Shown piece after piece: positions 33,986 through 44,790 of a stretch of DNA of 64,000 nt. The stretch covers positions 24,279 through 88,278 of the forward strand of contig JACCGJ010014077.1 in NCBI GenBank assembly GCA_013407085.1, in the 5' to 3' direction. The stretch is from Atriophallophorus winterbourni. Lineage: Eukaryota; Platyhelminthes; Trematoda; Plagiorchiida; Microphallidae. The first letter of the stretch is position 1. Each line of letters opens with the position of its first letter. The notes under the pieces are model-generated. The model made no database searches and was not told the DNA's origin. It saw only the letters and a list, made by a program, of their open reading frames with translations. The position numbers were made by a program, and so were the translations under genes.

Positions 33986-35445
33986 GATCAGCTTCAAAAA
34001 ATGGGAACCCGGAACGTCCAGTCCATGCTTATTGGGTGTCTTGATGACGGCTACTGAAAAAGGCGCTTTTCATTCACATCTCAAAACATTCGTTCAAAAT
34101 CTGCACTGAAAAACGGTTTATTATTATCGGATACTTTAAATACCCCAGTCTTGCTCAATTCAACGAAGGCAGTTGATTACCTTAGCGGTAGGGAGTTATA
34201 ACCTGTCCACGAAGATTGATCGAACGCTTTGTCTTTCCACCCAAGCATGAAGGGCTCCGTCAATTCTGACGGTTGCATTTCAGAAGTCTTTGAAATCCGC
34301 CCAAGCGTTAAACAAGGATATCTGCTGTTCGGCAATTTTCTTTGCTGTGCTTCCTAAGCAATCTTTTAAGGAGAAAACAACAGATATTTATCTACGCACG
34401 CGAAATAATAACAAGCTTTTCAACGTGAACCGATTGAGAGCATTAACCAAGTTACGGGATGTGCTAATCCGTGGACTGCTGTTTGCGACGATGCGTCCAT
34501 TATTGCTCACTCCCAAGAACACATTCAGTCGCTAATGAACTCTTTATCGTCGGCATGCAAAGACTTTGGGCTAACAATAATGAGCAAGGCCAAAGTACTT
34601 AGCCAAGAGATTGCATCGCCTCCATTCATCACTGTTGAAAACTGTCAGCTTGAACCAGTACATCATTTCATATATATTGGTTCAACCATTGCGGATAACC
34701 TCTCGCTAGACACGGAGATTAATAAGCGAATTGGCAGAACAGCTGTCATTATGTCCCAATTGAACTCACGTCTCGGGCAACTGCAAGCACGCTGCTTAGA
34801 ATGATGATGGTAAACAGCGCTTGCGTAATAAATACTACACTCTTTCGCAGCGAAACATGGGCCATTCACGCATGACATGAACGGAAGCTGAATGCTTCTT
34901 TTTTACGAACGATTTTCAAGATATCGTGGTTAGGCAAAGTAAAAAATTTAAAAGTGATTACTAAATCTGGTCTACAGAGCATGTTCACGCTACTACGACA
35001 GCCCCGCCTACGCTAGCTGGGTTATGTATACTGAATGGAAAATCATCGTATTCCAAAATTTCTACTTTATGATGAATTAAAATCAGCAAGTCGACCTTTG
35101 GGCAAACTACGCTCGCCGTACAAATACGTTTGCAAAAAAGATATGAAATCTCTCAGCATTGGCCCTACTAGTTGGGAAAAACTTGCTCTTAACCGCTCAT
35201 TTTGGTGGGACTGCGATAAGCGTCATGTTGAAGCCAGGAAATACCAAATACGTTCCTTGTCTGCTGAATGCAGATAACGCCGCCGCCGTGCAACTGACGT
35301 CCATTGCTGCGAGCGCTAAGGGAGAGATTATCACTCCCGAATCGGACTGTTTAATCATTCTAAAAGCTGCGGAGCATGGGATAGTCATACGCTTGGATAT
35401 AGATTAATGGTTGACATTGACAAAAGGAGGCCAACAACGACAATA
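33986..35445 (+). mobile_element. LINE-C: APE-type non-LTR retrotransposon, deleted and frameshifted
   Basis: At 34001 the frame MGTRNVQSM matches the start of an APE endonuclease (GTWNVR). It stops soon after and is joined by deletion to RT sequence: FHPSMKGSVNSDGC, EVFEIRPSVKQG, then IFFAVLPKQSFK and LFNVNRLRALTKLRDVLI at 34290-34490. In the catalytic box a single-base deletion turns FADDA into FATMR, killing the enzyme. The frame at 34535-34804 continues (ACKDFGLTIMSKAK, HHFIYIGSTIADNLSLDTEI). 35035-35277 holds RIPKFLLYDELKSASRPLG and PTSWEKLALNRSFW. The 3' end (GGAGGCCAACAACGACAA) matches the other LINE-C copies. Confidence 0.85.
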
Positions 35446-35695
35446 TTTCGCAAAAAAAATCGAGAACGAAAGTAAAACTTGCGGACCAAATACTTTTTTC
35501 TACTCGGATTGACAATACGATTTTCGTGAACTAAACATAGCTTCTGATAATAATCAGATCCATATATATAGACCGTCTTCCAAACATCCTCCACAACTAC
35601 ACTCCATCATACGCTTCAGAATTCGAAAGATGTGTATAGCACAATAAATTGATCATGTATAAGAGTTATAGCCACTTGTATTAATTTGGGATAAT
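35446..35695. other. No recognised feature
   Basis: Short AT-rich spacer between LINE-C and an HHR-A array. Confidence 0.4.
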
Positions 35696-36490
35696 GTAAT
35701 CGATCACTGTGGCTCCGTGTACGAACTCCATTTAATAGTGGCTACAAAGTCTTACAACGTTTACTACTTATCCACTCGTCCCGGGTTCACTTTAGCTAAT
35801 TTTGTCTTTTCTTGATGACGGCAAACATCCAGAAACCGGTTGTGGTGTGTACGTGCGGGGGATGTGAGCAACACTGAACCTTGATCGTCTATATGCACCT
35901 TGAGTGCTTGGCCACGAACCACTTTGTGATTCTGTTTTGTACAATGTGGTTCGTTGGACGAACAGCATTAACAGTTGCTCCGAAGTGTAAGATTGTTTTA
36001 CAATTTCTTAGCTGTGTTAAGACCCGCTAAAGCTAATCTTACTGTCTATCTTTAATGATAGCAAACAGCCAGATACCGATGTTCTGGAGTACATGTGGTG
36101 ATATGAGGAAACTAATAGTTAAGAACAATGTGAGTTTTGTTCTATAAGAGAATAGATTGGATTTTCTCTATGATGAATGCTTAAAGATTATAACTTTTTC
36201 CTTGAGGGCATGTCTCAAGTCTTTTTGAGCAGATAGTAAAACTAATTAATGTCTAATTAGTGTTTCCTACAATGAAATTGGCACTTACGAATCTCGGGCG
36301 CATGTGTAGAAAACAGAAACTTGTGAACAACGCATGATCCTCAAGGTTATATAACAGTTGTGTCTGAACATCGTGGTTCGTTGTACGAAGCCTATATAAC
36401 AGTTGTGTCTGAACATCGTGGTTCGTTGTACGAACCCTATATAACAGTTGTGTAAGGGATGGGGATGTGAGCAACACATTACTTTAACGC
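35696..36490 (+). repeat. HHR-A tandem array, three units
   Basis: Ribozyme positions at 35806-35850 and 36042-36085 are about 235 bp apart, and the third unit (36250-36490) has the spacer but lost most of the ribozyme. At 35811 the core is TTGATGA with GAAACCGGTTGTGGTG intact (H17 is T). At 36050 the core is TTAATGA and GAAA is GATA. The third unit contains a 45-bp direct duplication (36356-36445). Confidence 0.7.
35806..35850 (+). ncRNA. Hammerhead motif (HHR-A), one core change
   Basis: TTGATGA, GGCAAACATCC, AGAA, ACCGGT, T, GTGGTG. The first core base is T rather than C and stem II has a weakened pair, so it is probably inactive. Confidence 0.5.
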
Positions 36491-36950
36491 ATGATTCTGT
36501 TTTCGAATAGTTCAAACTAGGATTACAACCAACAGGGTCCCGTTCCTACTCACTGTGTGGCTTGCTGATCCGATTCTGTTATAGACGGAGTAGGCATAGT
36601 TACACGGAGAAGGAGCAGTTGATACTAAGGACCACTGAACTCAAAGCATATAGAGACCAGGCAAATACAGCTAATCGTATCGCACTGAGTGTTGAAGTTA
36701 TCGTCGTATGATCCAAGACTGTACAACCGGATGTTCGCTACAAACTCGGGATCCGAAGGTTGATGGCCAATTACATGATTGATTTTGTTTCACATCTTGT
36801 CGGTGGACTTGAGGATAAGTGAAGATGAACCAGACATTGCTGCAAAGCGCAAAATGTTGAGCCTGGTGCAACGGAACATTTTACTGCGGAATTTCCGAGC
36901 AAGTTCATTGGTTTAACCCCGTGTGAGAGTACATGTGATTTGAAAGGGTG
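36491..36950. other. No recognised feature
   Basis: No motif-bearing frame. Confidence 0.5.
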
Positions 36951-36954
36951 GTCA

Positions 36955-37428
36955 AGAATCAAGAATCAATATTTTATGGTAAAACAAAGCAATCGCTTTA
37001 CATGTACCATTGGATGACAGCTATGAAAAATACAGAGGATGCAATCAAAATTCTGTTGAGGTGTTTGGTTTATGTGGGTTCATATGGGGTCGATATACTG
37101 GGCTGATAGTGGAGTGCTCTTTGAACTAAGCATCTAGTTTCGATTTGAAATTACATATCGTAGGAGCATTCACAATATCATGTGATAGTGTATTAAACAC
37201 AAGGCTAATACGCACCGAGAAGAAATGACGTCTACAATCGAGTCTTGGTTGCAGTATAACGAGACAACTTGAGTGACTCCGCGTATTCTTAGGGGAATTG
37301 ACTTTTATCAAATCTCGGAGAGGGTGATTTTCCACTCGCAGTATTTTGAACGTAAGGATCATGTCGGTCCTTACTATCCTTTGTATAAAGTCGATAGTGG
37401 TCGTGCTTATCTTATGTAACACTGGCGT
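36955..37428 (-). mobile_element. LINE-A 3' fragment with TTGATTC tail
   Basis: The minus frame to 37126 reads TTIDFIQRIVRTDMILTFKI, LRVENHPLRDLIKVN, LDCRRHFFSVRISLVFNTL and NFKSKLDA. The 3' untranslated part continues left to TTTTACCATAAAATATTG and repeats of TTGATTC at 36955-36975. The 5' side is cut off where an HHR-B unit begins near 37429. Confidence 0.75.
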
Positions 37429-37625
37429 ACAAGCGCAACATTTTGCATTTCCTTCGCGGATTCGTACAAACAGCACGAAACCGGTCGCGGAGTGTGTGTG
37501 TGTGTGTGTGTGATTGAAATCCATGCAAATGTGTATCTTTGTTCATGACCATGAGTGTAACCCCATCGAAATGTGTGTAAGCACATGTGGTTAAACCGAT
37601 TGGTGGAGTACATTCAGGCTTTGCT
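37429..37625 (+). repeat. HHR-B partial unit with (GT)n expansion
   Basis: Contains CAAACAGCACGAAACCGGTCGCGGAG, given in parts: CAAACAGCACGAAACC and GGTCGCGGAG. The CTGATGAG core is lost (GCGGATTCG instead). Directly after the cleavage position the GTGTGTG strand of stem I has expanded into a (GT)n run at 37492-37512. Confidence 0.6.
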
Positions 37626-39330
37626 TATCATCTCTCCAAGACATGTGGTTGATGAGTGCATACACCACGAACCCGATCGATCTTTGTTCGTAAAAACAGG
37701 CTAAGAAAGGTTTTCAACCGATCTGTGACGGAACACGTTTCAGAGCATATCTAACACTGACCTCACGATTTGATACACTACTCCATGCTAATCAGAATGC
37801 TCATAGTTAAATGCATGACATGCGCAAATACCAGTGTCGTTCTTCAATAGTTATTCGTTAACCATCTTCACTTTTCTCTAAAGCCTGATCACGTCAGCAA
37901 GATCATCAATTGCAAAACTAACAACATTGTATATGTGGGAGACGTGATCATTCAAACACATGTCAAGTTTAAGTCCACAATTTGTTGATAAGCTACTTTT
38001 TTGTATAATAAATAATACTGCTACACGTTGCTATGGCTTCTCATGTGCGTTGTTATATCCTCTGAATTACAACGGATTCTCTCGCAAAGCTGCTCTTTGC
38101 CTCAGGCTTAAGACAAGTTGAATTAGGTCAAGCAGGCGCCTCCTGCGTTGACCGGTGAACCAAAAGATCCATATCTGCCCCCCTCCGAATAGCTACCAGC
38201 TGGTAACTGTTGTTTATTAAAGAAGAACATTAAACTACACTTAAACTCCGCCAGGTAAATGTCACCTCAGCTTCCTGGTGAAACAGATGCCGAAAGCCAG
38301 TGGCGGTGAACAGCTGCCTGTCAGTCGCTACCCCATGGGCCCGGGGAACACACAAACAAATTGTGTTGCTTGTGCGATTGGAGGACATGGACATGTCTCA
38401 ATTAACCGCATAGCAACGCGGGCGATGATGGATGGTTACACATCGGATGATGCGTTTTGACCTAATTTGTGCAACCCCAGGGGAGCGAATGTGGAGAGTG
38501 AAGTTTACATGGAAACATCCAACATGTCGAATGGGAAAATCTATGTGAGTGGTCTTTAGTGATCGCTCGTTGATTCGGGAAAAGGCGTCGTGTTTCCATT
38601 ACTGAAGAATGGAAAATCGTTTGGACCATCTAATTGCGTTATTGACGCTCAAATTTCCCGCTCTTCCTGTTATTCACACAAATGTAGTTTTTCCTAATCG
38701 TATCGAATACTTCTAGTCTAGGTACAGGTTTGTATTTCAGAGTTGTTGTCCTAACAAGCATAGTTACATGCGGACGCTTCCTCGCCGAACTTGAGTATCG
38801 CATCAGTGAAATTTATTTTGAAGCAATTTTACAATAGAAATCCTTCGAATTTATCTACTGTGTTTGGCTTCATCTCTTTTGATTGGCTGGGATTACTCCG
38901 TGTCCTCTAACCTCATGTAGGCAAACCGATCACGCGGAGACTAATACCTCCTTACCTTCAACATACGACGAAGGTTGTGGCGACAATCCTGTTACTATTT
39001 TGGCTACAAGACGACATGATCATAAATGCATATGAATCAAGAATGGACCCGAAACCTTCAACAAGGCCAGAATTTGTCGCATTCACGCGGTTCTTAGAGC
39101 AATCAACCAAAGAGTAGATGGTACATACAGATCATTGAAAATATACTAGCAACGAGGACACGCTAGAATCTTAGCCAATCACGGGAGACGAGATCGCATG
39201 CAGTCGAGTGATGAAAATTGCCAACTTGTTTCGAAAGAAGTTTGTTTTATGTTAACTAGTTTGGTGGCAACATATTCGCAATCCATTGGAATATGTTTGG
39301 GACCGATCGTGTATTCACAATGCAAAGAAA
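37626..39330. other. No recognised gene
   Basis: A G+C-richer patch at 38150-38460 includes a short frame (38278-38460) with no family resemblance that I recognise; it might be a LINE 5' untranslated segment. The rest is featureless. Confidence 0.4.
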
Positions 39331-39334
39331 TTTG

Positions 39335-40110
39335 TGTGCAATCGGTTAGAACAGTTTTGGGTAACGTTTCACTTCTGACACAGAAACTGCCTCAGACCAA
39401 GGGTGATAGTCAGGACAGGGAACCTTACCGATAAACAGCCTATAGTACAGTGTGTCATATCTCGTGGGAATGACCAGGATCAGTGATCGATTTTCCTCCT
39501 ATTGTGTATCCACGTCAATCTAATACAGGTGAACACGGTCAAGGTCAGTTGACATAGTGGCTCAAATGCGTAAAAGTACATAACTAACGGGGCTAATGTT
39601 AACTTGTAGGTATAAGGTAAATAACAACTATTTACCTTCGCCTACATGCGGCGGCGGTTGAAATTGCCAAAGCTGGGGTTAATAAAGTGGATGGGGCAGA
39701 AAGCTCCACAGTCTGGCGCTCGGCACTGATGCGAAGGTAAATAGTTCTGATTTATCTTATACCTACTAGTTAATTCGAAATTTTGTTTTTCTTCAAAAAT
39801 AGCTTAATCTTAACCCAGTTAGCTGTGTACTTTTACGCATGTGGGCCGCAGTGTCAACTGACCTTAACCGTGCTCACTTGCATTAGATTGATGTGGATAC
39901 GCACTAGTAGGAAAACCGACCACTGATCCTGGTCATTCCCACGAGAGGTGACACATTGTAGGCGTACTATAGGCTGTTTAGCGGCAAGGTCAAATAAGTG
40001 GTGGTGGGTTGACTACAACTTAATCATGTTCCCTGTCCTGACTATCACACTTGGTCTGACGAAGCTTCTGTATCAGAAGTGAAACGTTACTCAAAGCCTG
40101 CTCTAACCGA
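39335..40110. repeat. Large inverted repeat with about 100 bp spacer
   Basis: The left arm 39335-39641 pairs with the right arm 39739-40110. Matching landmarks: GTAACGTTTCACTTCTGA (right arm inverted), GATAGTCAGGACAGGGAA, AATGACCAGGATCAG, GTCAGTTGACA and CTATTTACCTTCGC at the inner ends. The left arm lacks about 35 bases present in the right arm. The spacer (39642-39738) is G+C-richer. Both arms encode a short similar frame (NVSLL-QKL-QTK-DSQDRE). It could be a foldback element or a tail-to-tail duplicate. Confidence 0.8.
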
Positions 40111-40299
40111 CCGCATTTAGCATTGGTATTAGTAGTATTAAAAATGCAATTCATTTGTCCGAGACCAACGGTGTGTGGTGCATTGATCCCGTTATAATGC
40201 AATAAAGTTTTCAATTGAAAGAATTTCCGATTGGAACACATTCTAGCGGAAAAGCTTACCGCGTTGTTCAAAACGAGATGTGTTTAAACCTATTTGAAT

Positions 40300-41715
40300 G
40301 ATGGTTTCTTCGCGAATATTTCTCAAGTGCCCGCAAGTTTACTTTGCAATATTCGCAATACTTTATACTGGCACGTTCAACAACCCTGAACTAGAAATTT
40401 AGCAATTAGAACACAAGTAATGACCAGTCAAAATTAACTTTCCTCATGGCATCCTTGAAGTAGCGATTACTAAGCTGGTCTAGGAAAAATAAATCACCTG
40501 ATTTAGGACCGGAAAATTCCCGATGCAGCACGGCTACACCAAGTTGACGCGGTGGCAACAAAAATGCACTAGCAGGAAGAAGAAAAACGAACTTAATTCA
40601 AAATGCTATAAAATTCAGCTTAAGACCAATTTTGAAGGAACAGAACAAATCTCGTACCAACTACGCAGAACGTAACTCGGTATATTTGGTTTAAATTGAA
40701 CTGAAATGTACGGGAGGCGTGTGCTGAGAACAGCTTTCACCGCGTAAGTCCAATGCCGTGCTGATCAGTGATCAACTCGATTAAAAAGGAATGGTCGCTT
40801 AACTTGACGCGTTTGATTAAACAAAATCCCCATGATCGACTGTAAACCTACTCATTCGAGGTTGGCTGAAATCAAGGTCACCGTATGCAGCTTGACAATG
40901 TGCAACTGGATTTTAATTGGCATTAAAATCTCAAGAGCGTTCGTTGTGGAGAGTTTACATGGTTACTGAGTGTACAAGAAGTAGTGTTGTGCTAGTCTTG
41001 CTTAAAACCTCTCCCAATCTGGATTGTTGTATAGCACGGTTTAAGTGCGTGAAATCTTGGTTGTTTAGTGTTTGGAATATTTTAATATATATTCTATGTT
41101 TAATGTGTTAATTCAAGCACAAGAAGCCGTTTCACAACAAAGGGTCAAGGCTATTTATTGACCCAGTGTCGGCTAATTAAAGCCAATATCAAAGGCCTAG
41201 ATCCTAAAGCAAACTTTTCCATGAGTTCGGATAACTGGTATGTTTTTCGTTTATTTAGATAACAGGACGGAATATACATGCGACACATTTATTCTCTTCA
41301 GAATTTAGTTTTTTTCATTCTTGACACGGGTCTTCTATAAGTGTTGGACTCTCGGAGTCGTACAACGGTCTCATTACCATTTTTCTGTTTGTTTTTGTCG
41401 TATTATTTATTCATTTAATTCCCTTGACATTGAAGCATTCAGTTCGTGTTCGATGTATCTAGTCCTCCATTCGAGCCAATTTTTCAAGGTCGTTTGATTC
41501 AAATTCGTCACGTGACACCGAGTCAACCTGCTCAGGGTTGGACGGACAGCGACGTAGGAAAATGTGATATTTGATGCAACCCGAACAATACGTGAATCGA
41601 AGTAATAAATGCTTCATAAGCATGTTCGATTGAATCCATTTCAAAGGATCGCTGCGTAGAATTTTTGTCCATAGCCGATCTCACGTTGATCAAATAATTT
41701 CTAGGCCAAAAACAG
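40300..41715. other. No recognised feature
   Basis: No motif-bearing frame. A short acidic minus-strand frame at 41459-41530 follows a fair splice acceptor but is too short to call. Confidence 0.4.
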
Positions 41716-41716
41716 C

Positions 41717-41796
41717 AATAATAATAATAATAATAGTAGTAGCAGCAGTAGTAGTAGTAGTAGTAGTAATAGTAGTAGTTGTTGTAGTAGTAGTAT
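41717..41796. repeat. (TAA/TAG/CAG)n trinucleotide microsatellite
   Basis: About 26 imperfect TAATAG-type triplets. It produces the long Leu or Tyr runs of the minus-strand frames here, which are therefore not evidence of genes. Confidence 0.9.
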
Positions 41797-42464
41797 GACA
41801 AGAACAACAGTAAGAATAGCAATTCTCGCCTCCCATCTAGACGAATGATTCATCACAATCAAACAGCATAAATATATTGCTTTAATTCGATGAAGGTCGT
41901 TTATATTAGCCACCGCCACTGCTGCACCCGGCAAACAAGAAAATTTACTTTGTACATACATGCCAACGATGAGGATACTTGTCAACATGATCACAACGTC
42001 GTCCACCTATCAACCATCAGCGCAACAGAACAGTAAAACCGGCAAAGGATATCCATAATGATTACCGTCACTCACGAAAGGTCGAAAAAATGAACAGAAT
42101 AATGAACGAAGATTGAAAAAGGTGCAATGGCCGAACGGGGTAGCAACTAACACGTGACCTGAGATATATATCAAAGGTGACAACATCCAAGTCAGCATTG
42201 CACACACGAGCATCACTTGACCTGAGATCGCGAAGGATTACGCCGGGGAATGAGATAATTATACCGAACAGTGACCGTGCACCATTTCTACTACCATCGA
42301 CCGAAAAGCGAGCGAGTTTAATTTTTGCGACGACCTTGAATTGATAGCAGTTCTGGAAGGTATCCTGAAATTGCAAGCGCTAAATCGGAATTTATCCCGG
42401 CACTGAAACAATGAAAATAGCATCCTATATTTAACTAAGAAGAACTGAAAGCGATTAGGCAGTT
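41797..42464. other. No recognised feature
   Basis: Several overlapping minus-strand frames of about 100 codons (42010-42376), none with a motif I recognise. Confidence 0.4.
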
Positions 42465-42549
42465 TATTATTATTATTACTATTATTATTATTATTATTAT
42501 TAGTAGTAGTAGTAGTAGTAGTAGTAGAAGTAGTAGTAGTAGTAGTATA
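42465..42549. repeat. (TTA)n(GTA)n trinucleotide microsatellite
   Basis: Two adjoining pure tracts, TTA then GTA triplets. Confidence 0.9.
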
Positions 42550-42879
42550 GGAATATATATTTGAAGAATAATGGTGGTTGTGGATAAAGAATGACTACAT
42601 CAAAAAATCCGAAAAACCGCTCCGCTAAGCAAACATCCAAAGTAAAGTCAAGCAAGATAAAACGAAACGACTAGAAATGCTTGAACTACCAGCGTGGAAC
42701 ATCCTACTTAAAGAATTATTAATTTCTCACTTTTATTGTCTCACAAATGTATGCAAAGAATAAATCCTACAAAGACCGATCGTCTCTATGCCAGTAACAC
42801 ACAAACCCATTCAAATAGAGATCGTTGAAAGAACAACTAATAAACTACTATACCTCTTTAGCTATAACAGGTATTACTT

Positions 42880-44272
42880 AACCATGGCAGAAGTATTCTT
42901 TGATTCAAAGTGATTTAAAGTGATTGAAAGTTGTAATTGTCTAAAAAGCATTTTGCTTAACAATAACCATAGGATGGAGTTATGAGGTATATACAATAAA
43001 AAAGAAGAACAGGAAAACTCATGTACTGTAAATCGTATCAATGTTTGGGTTGTCTCTCAAGTATTTGTCCAAATTAGCTTTAAAAATATCCAGGTTGGCT
43101 GAGTGTTAACAGTGAAGGGGAGGGTATTCCATGTGAAACTTACACGTACAGCATACGAATATCTTCGACAGTTCAGTCTTGAAGTGGGAATAAGCACTGT
43201 AAGTTCATGTTTCCGACTGGCACGGGGTGGCGAGCGTGTGAAAAGTTTGGACAAGGGATGGTTAGGGACGTGCATAATATTGTACATCAGTATGAGGTCA
43301 CCTCTTAGTCGACGACAGCGAAAGTCGAAAAGATTGAGACTCCTCAAACGTTCTTCATATGGTTTAGCAGCTAGTCCGGGTACAAGCTTTGTGGTTCGGT
43401 GGTAAATACGCTGCAGAAGATTGATGTCTTTCTGAATCCAGGGTGACCAAGCCTGAACAGCGTATTCCATCGCTGGTCTCAGATAGGTGTTCATGATACG
43501 GGGCACCGACTGATTGGAGAATCTGCAGAAAATTCGTCTCAATAACGCCAATACTTGTGACGCCTTTTTGTAAGCCGCTTTGCACTGCAGTGAAGTCTTC
43601 AGACTTGAACTGGTCCAAACACCCAAATCCTTCTCTTCAGTTGTCCAGACGAGTTGGTGGGACCCAAGAGTGTAGTTGTAATTAACAGTCTTTCCAATGT
43701 TTAACACCTTGCACTTTTGGAAGTTGAATGGTAGTCTGTTTCTCAAAGACCAATCGTGCAATGTGTTTAGATCCTTCTGCAAAGTTTCACAGTCATCATT
43801 TGTACGTATGCTTTTCCAAAGCTTTATATCGTCTGCAAATAACATAATCTTGCATTTAACACGCTCGGGAATGTCGTTTGCGTAGATCAAAAACAAAATC
43901 GGTCCGAGGACCGAACCCTGGGGCACTCCGCTCGTAATTTTAAATGATTTCGATAAGGCGCCGTCAACTCTGACTTGGGCACTCCTGTCGCGTAAATAGT
44001 TTTCTAGCCAAGCAAGAAATTTTCCTGTTATTCCGTGCAATTCAAGTTTCTGGATTAAAATACTATAATTGACGCGGTCGAAAGCCTTTGACATGTCTAA
44101 AAAGGCATGCGTGGATGGAGTAACCATTGTCCACACACGGCCCAGTCGTTTAAGGTGAGCAAGAGGTTAGATAGACATGAGTGATGTTTCCTGAAACCGT
44201 GCTGTTCAGTCGCAAGCAGTCTATTGTTTTCGATGTTTGATGAAATACGAACCGTTAAGATAGCTGATGGTT
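42880..44272 (-). mobile_element. LINE-A copy, 5' truncated
   Basis: Contains the RT frame 43057-44136 and, upstream to about 44270, the shifted frame RLLATEQHGFRKHHSCLSNL of the RT fingers. The 3' part to the left carries CATAGGATGG (inverted CCATCCTATGG) and ends near 42900-42925 with TTTGAATCA-type tail repeats. At its 5' edge it abuts the 3' end of a LINE-C copy. Confidence 0.85.
43057..44136 (-). CDS. LINE-A reverse transcriptase, longest uninterrupted frame
   Basis: 359 codons without a stop: FLDMSKAFDRVNYSILIQKL, then SGVPQGSVLGPILFLIY, the active-site box IMLFADDIKLW with both Asp residues, EEKDLGVWTSSSLK, YLRPAMEYAVQAWSPW, LLQRIYHRTTKLVPGL, and the C-terminal VRVSFTWNTLPFTVN. It matches palm, thumb and tail of CR1/Jockey-group RTs. 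The fingers lie upstream in another frame across a one-base shift near 44130, so the apparent start is not a real one. This is the youngest-looking LINE-A copy in the window. Confidence 0.85.
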   Translation of the reverse strand: MWTMVTPSTHAFLDMSKAFDRVNYSILIQKLELHGITGKFLAWLENYLRDRSAQVRVDGALSKSFKITSGVPQGSVLGPILFLIYANDIPERVKCKIMLFADDIKLWKSIRTNDDCETLQKDLNTLHDWSLRNRLPFNFQKCKVLNIGKTVNYNYTLGSHQLVWTTEEKDLGVWTSSSLKTSLQCKAAYKKASQVLALLRRIFCRFSNQSVPRIMNTYLRPAMEYAVQAWSPWIQKDINLLQRIYHRTTKLVPGLAAKPYEERLRSLNLFDFRCRRLRGDLILMYNIMHVPNHPLSKLFTRSPPRASRKHELTVLIPTSRLNCRRYSYAVRVSFTWNTLPFTVNTQPTWIFLKLIWTNT

Positions 44273-44274
44273 TC

Positions 44275-44790
44275 CCTGGACGTCATTACTGTTGCTGTTG
44301 GCCTCCTTCGGTTGATGTCGACCATGGATGTACATCACAATCGCATGGTTGTTTCGTGCTCCATAACGTTTTGAATAACTGAACACTTCGATTCGGGAGT
44401 GAAAATCTCTCCCTCAACACTCATAGCTATCAATAGCACGCGGACGATCGGCGTCAGATGCACGCCATTGGTGTGATCTGGGTTGAGCAGTCAGGAGCTG
44501 TATCTGCTCTTAGCCAGCTTGAACATAACGCTTTACGCAGTACCTCCAATGTGAGCGGTCAAGTTCTTCCTAAATCATAGGTGCAATTATGATAGATTTC
44601 CTATCTCTTTTTCAAACGTCTTTGTACAACAAGTGTGATTCTCCCAAAGGTCGATTTCATGATTTTAACCCGTCATAAGGTAGATCTTTTGGAATACGAC
44701 GATTTTCTACTCCGTACACATGACCCATCCAGCATCGGCGGCGTTGAACTGCCGTAGCGATAATTAAAATGTATTGCTGCTTTCAATCGT
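44275..44790 (-). mobile_element. LINE-C 3' fragment
   Basis: Minus frames give WMGHVYGVENRRIPKDL and RPLGESHLLYKDV, then FHSRIEVFSYSKRYGARNN, which is the degraded C-terminal finger. The 3' untranslated end reads CATCAACCGAAGGAGGCC. It lines up with 14926-15404, 35035-35445, 57770-58150 and 63540-63890. Confidence 0.75.

Noticed and set aside
38278..38460. Short frame in a G+C-richer patch
   Set aside because: 60 codons with no motif; may be a LINE untranslated region, but I could not tie it to any copy.
41459..41530. Possible terminal coding exon (minus): acceptor CCCTGAGCAG followed by an acidic frame ending in a stop
   Set aside because: Only about 22 codons, no family resemblance, and the frames upstream are inflated by a trinucleotide repeat.
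41701..42376. Overlapping minus-strand frames of about 100 codons
   Set aside because: Leu or Tyr runs come from the microsatellite; the remainder shows no motif.
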